From JAUWKC01 sp035529895 (lineage in GTDB: Bacteria; Planctomycetota; Phycisphaerae; Sedimentisphaerales; Anaerobacaceae), in contig DATKVV010000028.1 of NCBI GenBank assembly GCA_035529895.1, positions 1 through 53,476 of the forward strand: DNA of 53,476 nt. Reading direction: 5' to 3'. Shown here piece by piece: positions 43,136 to 51,400 of the stretch. Both the position numbers and the translations under genes were made by a program. The notes under the pieces were generated by a model. It was given only the letters and a program-made list of their open reading frames with translations, was not told the origin of the DNA and did not search any database. Position 1 is the first letter of the stretch, and every line of letters starts with the position of its first letter.

Positions 43136-43540
43136 ATGGATACAAATGAGTATAAGGGACAAGAGGGTGAATGCGGTGGCGAGTCGTCGGCACAGGGGAG
43201 TGAGGCTTCCTGTTCGTGCGGTTCAGCCGTGGGAAAAGGCTGGAAGAGGATTATATTTGTCGTGGTAATATTGCTGGCCGGGGCCGTCGCAGCGCACTCA
43301 TTGGTTAAGAATGCGGCCAGGTCACCCTGTGCCGGCAGCGCCGGTAGGGCCTGCCGTCTCGAAAAAGCCGCAGTGCCCGACAAAGGCTGTGTACTCGCGG
43401 CGAGCGATGTGAACGAGGCCACATGTCCATTAGCCGCCAAGGGAAATGCGCCCCCTTCGTCCTGCCCGAAGAGGTCGGGCCCAGCCTGCTGCCCGAAGAT
43501 GTCAGGCCCGGTCAGCTGTCCGAAGGCCGCTTCTGACTAA
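43136..43540 (+). CDS. Cys-rich single-span membrane protein of the hgc operon
   Basis: 134 residues; CGGAGAG five bases before the ATG. The N-terminal 36 residues hold three Cys (C13, then CSC at 26-28). One hydrophobic helix spans about residues 38-58. The C-terminal 75 residues hold eight Cys, ending in three repeats of the form SCPK/CCPK: 'SCPKRSGPACCPKMSGP' then VSCPKAASD. Topology by charge suggests the Cys-rich tail is outside. No family recognised. Its stop overlaps the ribosome binding site of the CcdA gene. Thiols outside the membrane next to an electron transporter suggest a redox partner or metal binder (inference). Confidence 0.7.
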   Translation: MDTNEYKGQEGECGGESSAQGSEASCSCGSAVGKGWKRIIFVVVILLAGAVAAHSLVKNAARSPCAGSAGRACRLEKAAVPDKGCVLAASDVNEATCPLAAKGNAPPSSCPKRSGPACCPKMSGPVSCPKAASD

Positions 43541-43548
43541 GGAGACGA

Positions 43549-44250
43549 ATGTTGCTGGAGTGGATCAATCAGACACTTCAGTCCGGCACGTTTAGCCTAA
43601 CGGCGGTGTCAGCGTCTTTTCTTCTGGGGCTGGTCAGTTCGATAGCCTGTGCCTGCTGTACGATGCCGATATTGGGGGCCATAGCCGGGTATTCGGGCAC
43701 GCGCGACGAAAAGGGGTGGCGGGCAGGTCTGCTGGCCGGGCTTTTTTTTATGTTCGGCACAATTATCGCGACAGTTATTCTCGGCAGCGCGGCGGGCTTT
43801 GTCGGTCAGGTTGCTCGAAGTGCGATGGGCAGGTACTGGAAGCTGTTTGCCGGGCTGCTCATAATCTTTTTTGGGCTTGGGACGCTCAGATTACTGCCTT
43901 TTGAACCGCGCAAAAGGAAAATCGCCGAAGGCAAGTCGCCGCCGAAAGGACTTTTTGCGGCTGCGCTGTTCGGCTTTGCTGTCGGAGGAGCCATCGGTTT
44001 CTGCTCGCTTCCGTGCAATCCGGGGATTTACATTGTGTTGGGAGCTGCCGTTCTGGGGGGATACACCCTCTGGACATTTGCAATCCTCATTGCCTATGCA
44101 ATCGGGTTCAGTTTGCCGTTAGCCGGCATTATCCTGGGCGTGTCTTTGGGCAAGTCGGTGGCCAGGGCAAAGACAGTCGTGACTGCCATAAGAGTGGTGG
44201 CCGGGATTATCCTGATTGCCGCCGGTTTCTATTTTCTGGCGACACTGTGA
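43549..44250 (+). CDS. ccdA: CcdA/DsbD-family thiol electron transporter
   Basis: 233 residues, AAGGAG at 43540-43545. Six membrane spans. The two redox Cys regions are in spans one and four: SSIACACCTMPILG near 26-39 and GFCSLPCNPG near 150-160. CcdA-type proteins carry electrons from cytoplasmic thioredoxin to outside thiols for cytochrome c maturation or thiol reduction. Here its stop overlaps the hgcA start (TGATG), so it belongs to the hgc operon, an unusual placement. No ccm or res genes are near. Confidence 0.88.
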   Translation: MLLEWINQTLQSGTFSLTAVSASFLLGLVSSIACACCTMPILGAIAGYSGTRDEKGWRAGLLAGLFFMFGTIIATVILGSAAGFVGQVARSAMGRYWKLFAGLLIIFFGLGTLRLLPFEPRKRKIAEGKSPPKGLFAAALFGFAVGGAIGFCSLPCNPGIYIVLGAAVLGGYTLWTFAILIAYAIGFSLPLAGIILGVSLGKSVARAKTVVTAIRVVAGIILIAAGFYFLATL

Positions 44251-45299
44251 TGGTTGAGAAGACAGACAGTCTATCTTTTATAACCTGCAATAACCGTAGG
44301 ATTCCGAGAGTTCCGACCGAACTTGTTTTTGCAGACCGGCTGGGCGGCTGGAAGGCACGCTGGGGCATAAACCGCATGAAATATTTGGTTGAGCCCGGGC
44401 TTTACGCGGTCGGCAATCCTGATGCTGATTCGGTTGTACTGGTTTCGGCAAATTATAAATTGAGTTTCGATGCTCTGCGCAAGCAGTTGAGCGGGCTTGA
44501 CGCGTGGCTAATGGTGCTGGACACCAAAGGAGTCAATGTCTGGTGCGCAGCGGGGAAAGGGACGTTCGGGACCGATGAGATAGTTCGACGCATCGAGCTT
44601 GTAAAACTTGAGAAAATCGTAAATCATCGCAGGATTATTGTTCCGCAGCTTGCGGCGCCTGGTGTTGCGGCACACGAAGTTAAGAAGCGGTGCGGTTTTT
44701 CGGTGGTATATGGCCCTGTTCGCGCTGCCGACATAATCGCTTTCATCGAGGCAGGTATGAAGGCAACCGAGGCGATGCGTCGGGTGCGTTTCTCGTTGCA
44801 TGACAGACTGGTTTTGACGCCGATGGAATTTGTGATGGGTGCGAAATATTTGGTTTTCTCTGTTGCGCTTTTGTTTATTCTGGCGGGTTTAAGCGCCGCG
44901 GGGTACTCAAGTGATTTGGCTGTGAAGAACGGCGTTCGTTCAGCGGTGAATCTTTTAGCGGCATACCTCGGAGGAACGGTAGTCGGGCCTGTCCTGCTTC
45001 CGTGGCTTCCGGGAAGAAGCTTCTCTTTTAAGGGTTGTTTCGTCGGAGTAGTTGTGGGCGTAGTCCTGATGCTGCTGAAGCTGACGGGCGGGCGGCTTGA
45101 GACGATTGCATGGGTGCTTCTGGTTGCGGCGGTGGCGTCGTTCGCTACAATGAATTTTACGGGGGCGTCAACTTATACGTCCCTGTCGGGTGTGAAAAAA
45201 GAGGTGCGTGTTGCTCTGCCGCTGCAGGTGATTGCGGCGGTGCTTGGAGCGGGGATGTGGGTCGCGAGCAGGTTTGCTGATGGGACGATTAGAATATGA
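44250..45299 (+). CDS. hgcA: HgcA, corrinoid protein of mercury methylation
   Basis: 349 residues. HgcA transfers a methyl group from its corrinoid to Hg(II). The diagnostic cap-helix motif is NVWCAAGKGTFGT at residues 96-108; Cys99 corresponds to the cobalt-coordinating Cys of characterised HgcA. The corrinoid domain spans about 40-195, with 'RWGINRMKYLVEPGLYAVGN' before it. Five membrane spans follow (about 200-345), including the family-typical FTGASTYTSLSGVKKE. This separates it from the soluble CFeSP large subunit. Start at 44250 overlaps the ccdA stop; hgcB overlaps its end (ATGA). Confidence 0.96.
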   Translation: MVEKTDSLSFITCNNRRIPRVPTELVFADRLGGWKARWGINRMKYLVEPGLYAVGNPDADSVVLVSANYKLSFDALRKQLSGLDAWLMVLDTKGVNVWCAAGKGTFGTDEIVRRIELVKLEKIVNHRRIIVPQLAAPGVAAHEVKKRCGFSVVYGPVRAADIIAFIEAGMKATEAMRRVRFSLHDRLVLTPMEFVMGAKYLVFSVALLFILAGLSAAGYSSDLAVKNGVRSAVNLLAAYLGGTVVGPVLLPWLPGRSFSFKGCFVGVVVGVVLMLLKLTGGRLETIAWVLLVAAVASFATMNFTGASTYTSLSGVKKEVRVALPLQVIAAVLGAGMWVASRFADGTIRI

Positions 45300-45598
45300 A
45301 AGGACAAGAATATCTTAAGAATGCGGTTACTCTTGAGCTGGATGCCGACAAATGTACCGGATGCGGCATGTGTGCGACGGTTTGTCCTCACAGGGTTTTT
45401 GAAATAGAAGGGAAAAGAGCTGTTATTGTTGACCGGGACGCTTGTATGGAGTGTGGGGCGTGTGGGCGCAATTGTCCCGTGGAGGCGATTACCGTCAGGT
45501 CGGGAGTAGGCTGTGCCGTCGCGGTTTTGACGAGACTGCTGCGCGGTAGTGAGATAACTTGCGATTGCTGTGGTGGGCCGCACAACGGTACTTTTTGA
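45296..45598 (+). CDS. hgcB: HgcB, ferredoxin partner of HgcA
   Basis: 100 residues. Two [4Fe-4S] motifs: CTGCGMCATVC at 20-30 and CMECGACGRNC at 50-60, each followed by Pro. Cys73 in GVGCAVAV matches the conserved single Cys of HgcB, and the C-terminus has CDCC at 89-92, the cysteines thought to deliver Hg(II) to HgcA. All known essential positions are thus present. It reduces the HgcA corrinoid. Overlap with hgcA by four bases shows translational coupling. Confidence 0.96.
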   Translation: MKGQEYLKNAVTLELDADKCTGCGMCATVCPHRVFEIEGKRAVIVDRDACMECGACGRNCPVEAITVRSGVGCAVAVLTRLLRGSEITCDCCGGPHNGTF

Positions 45599-45627
45599 AC
45601 CGACTATTACTTTTTGGTCGGTGTTTT
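45599..45627 (+). terminator. Possible terminator of the hgc operon
   Basis: Stem ACCGAC (45599-45604) with GTCGGT (45617-45622), 12-base loop, followed by GTTTTA. It starts right after the hgcB stop. The stem is short, so efficiency is uncertain. Confidence 0.4.
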
Positions 45628-45765
45628 ACTTCTTGCCAAAGGCGACCCTGCCGCTTAGTATAGTCGTTCGTGTAAGGCAGGTAATCGCATTATTACCCCG
45701 GATTGGAGCGGACGCTGCATTTTGAAGCAGAAGCTCGATAGTGAACGGTAAATGGTAGGGACGCC

Positions 45766-46404
45766 ATGAAGTTAAGCTGGGCGAATCGGATTACTATTCT
45801 TCGAATATTTCTTGTAATTCCGTTTGTAAGCTGCATGTTGAAGATAAACGACCCTGATTTAAGCCGGACCTTGCAGGCGGCAATGCGGTACGGTGCAATT
45901 GTTGTTTATTTCATTATGGCCGTTGGTGATGGTATTGACGGCTATTTGGCTCGCACGAAAAAGCAGGTTACAAGGCTCGGTGCATTTCTGGACCCTGTTG
46001 CAGACAAATTGCTCATAACCAGTGCGTGCCTGCTTCTGGCCTCCCGGCGGGGGGCGGTTGACGGTTTTTTACTGCCGCCCACGGTTGTGGTCTTGATAAT
46101 CGGCAAAGACCTGTTTCTGCTGATTGGTTTTGTGATTCTTTATCTTATCACTTCGCAGATTCGCATTGCGCCCGCGCTGATAGGCAAGGCTGCCACGGCG
46201 CTTCAGCTTTCGATGGTGGCGGGGATTCTAATTGCCCCCGAGGTTTCCGGATTTTTTGCCGGCTGGATCTGGTTTTTGCGGCTGTTGTGGTGGTCGGCGG
46301 CGGCAGCGGCTGTTTTGGCGACCCTTGTTTACATTCGCAACGGCAGTCGCTATATTGAGCAGTACGAGCGAAGCCTCAGTAAGAACGTATCTCGTGAACC
46401 GTGA
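45766..46404 (+). CDS. pgsA: CDP-diacylglycerol-glycerol-3-phosphate 3-phosphatidyltransferase
   Basis: 212 residues. Makes phosphatidylglycerol phosphate. The CDP-alcohol phosphotransferase motif D-G-x2-A-R-x8-G-x3-D-x3-D is complete: 'DGYLARTKKQVTRLGAFLDP' followed by VADK, near residues 64-87. Starts with the usual NRITILRIFLVIPF. Four to six membrane spans. The long C-terminal tail is slightly basic. The last codons overlap the possible GTG start of ribBA. Confidence 0.9.
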   Translation: MKLSWANRITILRIFLVIPFVSCMLKINDPDLSRTLQAAMRYGAIVVYFIMAVGDGIDGYLARTKKQVTRLGAFLDPVADKLLITSACLLLASRRGAVDGFLLPPTVVVLIIGKDLFLLIGFVILYLITSQIRIAPALIGKAATALQLSMVAGILIAPEVSGFFAGWIWFLRLLWWSAAAAAVLATLVYIRNGSRYIEQYERSLSKNVSREP

Positions 46405-47681
46405 AGCTAATATCACCGGAAGCGGGACCAATTGCGAACATGGCCGCAGAGTTCAGCGAAATATCGGAGGTTCTGGAAGAGCTTCGACAGGGCAGAATAA
46501 TTGTCCTTGTTGATGCTGAAGACCGTGAAAACGAGGGAGACTTGGTCTGCGCGGCCGAGAAGGCAACCCCGGAGATTATCAACTTTATGGCCAAATACGG
46601 TCGCGGTCTTATTTGTCTGCCGTTGGCGGCTGAAAAATGCGACTCGCTTGGTCTGTATCCCCAGACCACTGAGAATACCGCCCGCTTCGGTACTGCGTTT
46701 ACGGTCAGTATCGATGCAGCCGAGGGCATAAAGACGGGTATCAGTGCGGCCGACAGGGCCAGGACGATTCAAGCGGCGATTGCCGACGGCGCCAGGCCCG
46801 GCGACCTTGCTCGTCCGGGCCACGTCTTTCCGCTGCGCGCCCGTGAAGGGGGCGTGCTGGTCCGAGCGGGCCAGACCGAAGGTGCGGTGGATTTGATAAG
46901 ACTGGCCGGGCTTAAGCCCGCCGGTGTTATATGCGAAATCATGAATGAAGACGGCTCGATGGCCCGCGTGCCGGAACTGCTGGAATTCTGCCGGAAGCAC
47001 AAACTCAAGATTGTTTCAATCGCCAAACTCATAGAGTACCGTCTGCAGCGGGAAAGTCAGGTCAAGCGCGTGGAGTGTGTTATTCTGCCTACCGACTACG
47101 GAGAGTTTAAGCTGATTGGTTATGAGAGCATAACTTCACAGGAGCCGCACCTGGCGTTGTGCAAGGGCGGCGTTGGCGAGCTTAATGATAAAGGTGAGGC
47201 GATAGAGCACGACGAGCCGGTGCTGGTAAGGGTACATTCCGAATGCATGACGGGTGATTTGTTCCATTCGCAGCGATGTGAGTGTGGTTATCAGCTCGTA
47301 ACCGCAATGAAGATGATTGAAGACGCCGGCAAGGGGGCTTTGATTTATCTGAGGCAGGAGGGCAGAGGCATCGGCTTGAGGAACAAGCTGCGTGCTTACA
47401 AGCTCCAGGAGCAGGGCCTTGATACCGTTGAGGCAAATCTGAGGCTCGGCTTTGTGGCCGACAGGCGGGACTACGGGATTGGCGCTCAAATCTGTCGCGA
47501 TTTGGGTCTGAGGAAGATACGCATACTGACCAACAATCCCAAGAAGATACGTCGGCTTGAGGTTTACGGCATAAAGGTTGTCGAGCAAATACCGCTGAGG
47601 GCTGAACCGGGCAAGTACAATATCGATTACCTGCGCGCAAAAAAATACCGTCTCGGCCATATTCTCGACGAGGATTTGTAG
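46401..47681 (+). CDS. ribBA: RibBA, DHBP synthase / GTP cyclohydrolase II
   Basis: 426 residues from the GTG at 46401, coupled to pgsA by a GTGA overlap; an ATG at 46440 (MAAEFSEISEVLEEL) is equally plausible and gives the usual N-terminus. RibB domain: 'IIVLVDAEDRENEGDLVCAA', 'GRGLICLPL', 'TAFTVSIDAAEGIKTGISA' and 'RPGHVFPLRAREGGVLVRAG'. RibA domain from about 220: zinc ligands in 'SECMTGDLFHSQRCECGYQL', 'LIYLRQEGRGIGLRNKLRAY' and 'RILTNNPKKIRRLEVYGI'. Both riboflavin entry steps are covered. No FMN riboswitch is seen upstream. Confidence 0.95.
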   Translation: MKLISPEAGPIANMAAEFSEISEVLEELRQGRIIVLVDAEDRENEGDLVCAAEKATPEIINFMAKYGRGLICLPLAAEKCDSLGLYPQTTENTARFGTAFTVSIDAAEGIKTGISAADRARTIQAAIADGARPGDLARPGHVFPLRAREGGVLVRAGQTEGAVDLIRLAGLKPAGVICEIMNEDGSMARVPELLEFCRKHKLKIVSIAKLIEYRLQRESQVKRVECVILPTDYGEFKLIGYESITSQEPHLALCKGGVGELNDKGEAIEHDEPVLVRVHSECMTGDLFHSQRCECGYQLVTAMKMIEDAGKGALIYLRQEGRGIGLRNKLRAYKLQEQGLDTVEANLRLGFVADRRDYGIGAQICRDLGLRKIRILTNNPKKIRRLEVYGIKVVEQIPLRAEPGKYNIDYLRAKKYRLGHILDEDL

Positions 47682-47684
47682 ACT

Positions 47685-48206
47685 ATGAAGTTATTTGGGA
47701 TGGCAGCGCAAGTATTCTTTTCCGTGTTACTTTTGGTTGGTGCCGGTTGTGAGCTGGGGCCTGGAGGACCGTCAAGCGGCAGTGATAAGGGACCCGACCC
47801 TCTTTCGGTATATGCGTCCTACTCTGCAGCAAAGGTCGATATTATGCCTTTGACCGATTTTGTTGGCGCCGGTTCGGGTGGGGAAGCCGGGCGGATAAGG
47901 GTCTATGTCGGCTTGCTCGATTCGTTCAACTCTCAGATAAAATCACCGGGAGTGTTTCGGTTTGAGTTGTATGAGCATGTCCAGCGTTCGCCGGAGCCTG
48001 CGGGCAAGAGACTTGTTGTCTGGCCGGATATTGATTTGACTGATCCGGCCGGGAATAACAATTACTGGCGGGATTATTTGAGGGCTTACGAATTCTCCTT
48101 GGATTTCGAACCCCAGAATAGCCGCAGCTACCTCTTGCAGGTTACCTGTCTATGCCCGAACGGCAAGCGGCTGTCGGACGCTTTTGTGCTCAAATATGGC
48201 AAGTGA
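47685..48206 (+). CDS. Putative lipoprotein
   Basis: 173 residues, three bases after ribBA. Signal segment 'FFSVLLLVGAGC' ends in a good lipobox (Cys22), followed by a Gly/Ser/Pro-rich linker. The mature domain is beta-rich with motifs 'GRIRVYVGLLDSFNSQIKSP' and 'NNNYWRDYLRAYEFSLDFEP'. No family recognised. Two hairpins lie just downstream. Confidence 0.65.
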   Translation: MKLFGMAAQVFFSVLLLVGAGCELGPGGPSSGSDKGPDPLSVYASYSAAKVDIMPLTDFVGAGSGGEAGRIRVYVGLLDSFNSQIKSPGVFRFELYEHVQRSPEPAGKRLVVWPDIDLTDPAGNNNYWRDYLRAYEFSLDFEPQNSRSYLLQVTCLCPNGKRLSDAFVLKYGK

Positions 48207-48209
48207 TTT

Positions 48210-48267
48210 GCCCGCCCATGAGTTGCGGGCAGAAAGTTACCCGCCAAGTATGCCCGGCTGTGGGCAT
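48210..48267 (+). terminator. Two tandem hairpins after the lipoprotein gene
   Basis: GCCCGC/GCGGGC at 48210-48230 and ATGCCC/GGGCAT at 48250-48267. No long T-run follows either, so factor-dependent termination or mRNA stabilisation are both possible. Confidence 0.4.
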
Positions 48268-48435
48268 GGGTGCTTGATTATTGCTTGCTTTGGGAGGGAC
48301 GGTATGTTAGAATAGATACACTATTGTACGGTTTAGCAGCCGACAGGTTGTTCTTAAGGCGCATATATGAAGTAGAAATCAACGATTGCAATTATTCATA
48401 ACCACTTTATTCACGACCCCTTAAGGAGGAGTAAC

Positions 48436-51400
48436 ATGTATAGACGGTTCGTTTTTTTTGTTTGCGCTGTTTCCCTGCTCGCTGTGGCCGCTGGTGTATC
48501 GGCCCAGTGCACGGTTGCTCAAGGAGAAATTATTACTGTCTTTGGCGCCGAAACCTGTGGCACGATGTACGTGGCGGGTACTCTGATAGTTGACAGTACA
48601 GGAAGCATCACGGGCGGCTACGGTTCTACTTTGAATGGCCCCAGCGCTCGAATTTTTGTCAACGGCGGCAGTTTCCGCATCAACGGGAGATTTAACGTAG
48701 GCCAGACAAGCGATGGATATATTTTCCTCAACGGAGGCACGTTTACCGTCACCGGCACTTTCAAGTTTCCCGATGATGCGGGCGGCGTTCACCGCATTTA
48801 CTTGAATAACGGAATAATGCATTCTAATGACATCGAGTTGAGGGGCGACCGTGATGCCATCATATATGTGGGCGGCGGCAAATTGCGTCTTAACGTGGTG
48901 GGCAGCAACTATTACGACCCATTCGTGTGGATGGCACAGGGGTGGCTCCAACCTGCGCAAGGCTATGAGGGTTTGGTGATTGAATACGTTCCTGCCGGCG
49001 GGTACACCGAAATACGCAGCTATAAGTCCGATCCCAACGTTGCATCAAATCCCGAGCCGGCCGATATGGGGTCAGTTTTTGAGGCGGAAGCTGCCCTTGG
49101 CTGGACGCCGGGGCTCAACGCGGTGCAACACGACGTGTACTTAGGTACGAGCTTGAGCGATGTGAACGACGCCGCGGACCCCGATGTGGCGCCGGGCAGG
49201 GGCCGGCACGATTCCAACACGTACGATGTTTCCGGCCTTGAGTTTTACAAGACGTACTATTGGCGGATAGACGAGGTCAACGGCCCGATGACTTGGAAGG
49301 GTGAAGTGTGGCGTTTTACCCCGATTGAGGCTTATACCAACTCGCTCGGGATGTTTTTCCTGAAAATCCCGGAGGGGACTTTCACGATGGGGGAAGGCGA
49401 CAGCTTCAGAATCCAGGATGAAGGTTCGGTTGATTACGATGAGCAGCCCGCTCATACGGTTACCATCAGCAAGCCCTTCTACGTACTTCAGACAAAAGTT
49501 GCCGACGCGTATTATCAGCAATCGGGTCTTTCCGGTTCTGCGGCGGACGTAAGTTGGGACAATGCAGCAGCCTTTTGTCAGTGGTTAAGCAACCTGGAGG
49601 GCAAGACATATCGTCTGCCCACCGAAGCACAGTGGGAGTATGTTTTTGACAACCCCTGGGGCGTTCGGGATATGGGGACCAGAGAATGGGTGCAGGACTG
49701 GCACGGGACGTATCCGCATGACCCCGTGACCGACCCGACGGGGCCTGTCAATGGTGTGCTTAAGGTGATTCGCGGCGTGAACGGCCGCGACCGCTGGGCG
49801 CTGCCTGCCAACGCCACGTACGCGCCGTGGAAGCTTGGCGAGGCGAAAGCGTGCGGTTTTCGAGTGGTTCTGGAGCAGGAGCCTTCTGAAACAGGGTATG
49901 TTTCTCCGGGACCGTTCTGTCAGGCCGGCATAAAGCAGAGCACTTCGCCGGCGCAACGGGGACCCGACCCGGACATACCTTATTTTACGGTGCGTTTTTC
50001 GATGCCGATTCCGCCTGACAACATTTCGGAAGGCGTTGCTTCCATGCTGGGCTGTTGTGCGTCCACAATGCACCACAATCACTCTCCCGGATTCGAGATA
50101 ATGCCTAACGGCGATGCGTTGGCCGTCTGGTTCTCCGCCAATACCGATGAGTATGGCAGTGACACGCGGTTTGTTCAGGCGCGTCTGCGCTACGGCAGCG
50201 ACCAGTGGGATATGCCTGAATTGTTCTGGGATATGAAAGGCATGAACGATGAGAGCGGCCTGTTGTGGACGGAAGAGGATGGCCCGGCGCACTTCTTCGG
50301 CGGTGGGCGGATTGCAAATTCAAATAGACGCCCGTTTGTGATGGCAACATCCACTGACAGCGGCGCCACCTGGAATCTCAAACGCCCCGACTTTCCAGTA
50401 CCGGCCGTCGATTACCAGGCACAACCTGTTGTCAACGCCTGGCGACAGAACAGCAGCACGATATACACCGTCACGGACGCTGAAAATCCGAGCGGCACCA
50501 GCATGGTCTGGCGAAGCACCGACAACGGTCTCACCTGGCACGATATGGGCGGCAGAACGAACGGACGTCACTCGACGATTGTTCCGGTTGGCAGTTCGGG
50601 AAGACTGCTTTCTTACGGAGGCAAAAACACCGACATCGACGGCTGGATGCCGTGGAACGAGTCGCCGGACTGGGGCGCAACCTGGCCGACCGAAGGCCCG
50701 ACGGTATTCGCTCCGCTGGGAAGCAACCAGCGGCCGTGTATGATTCGGCTGGAAAACGGCAAGCTGGCCTTGTGCACCGACGCCCAGCACAGAGACAACT
50801 ACAAACCGCCCGGCAGCACTTATGACTATGGCTGCCTTGTGGCAATCTCAAGTAACAATGGCGACAGCTGGTACATCAGGAATCTTCCGGCGACGCTGCC
50901 GCACGAATCCGACCGGGACTACGGAACTTTGGGCTACTCGACAATCAGGCAGGCGCCAAGCGGGGTACTCCATATTCTTACTACCATGACGCATCCGTGT
51001 CTGCACTACGAATTAAACGAGGATTGGATTTACTCGTCTGCCGGTGACATACCGCCGGAGACATCGGGCGGTACGGTCGAGCAGTACAGCGAAAATTATC
51101 CCGGCGGGGCTCTCAAGGCGACCTGGAACGCAAGGACCTGCACCAACGGCCGGTATCTGCTGCACGGCACCGAGACATCATATTATCAGGACGGGACAAA
51201 GGAGCATGAGGTTACCTACGTCAACGGGCGAAAGACCGGTACAGAGACTTTCTGGACGCCCGATGGAACGAAGCTTTGGAGCTGGCGGCATGATGATGTT
51301 AACAACGTCAGCGTTTGGACACACTGGTGGTCCAACAAGTTCAAGAGGATAGAGTCTCGCTGGAACTCTTATCCGGCAGCCAGAGACCTGCCCACGCGCC

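Noticed and set aside
46413..47000. 195-residue minus-strand frame over ribBA
   Set aside because: Antisense shadow of RibBA.
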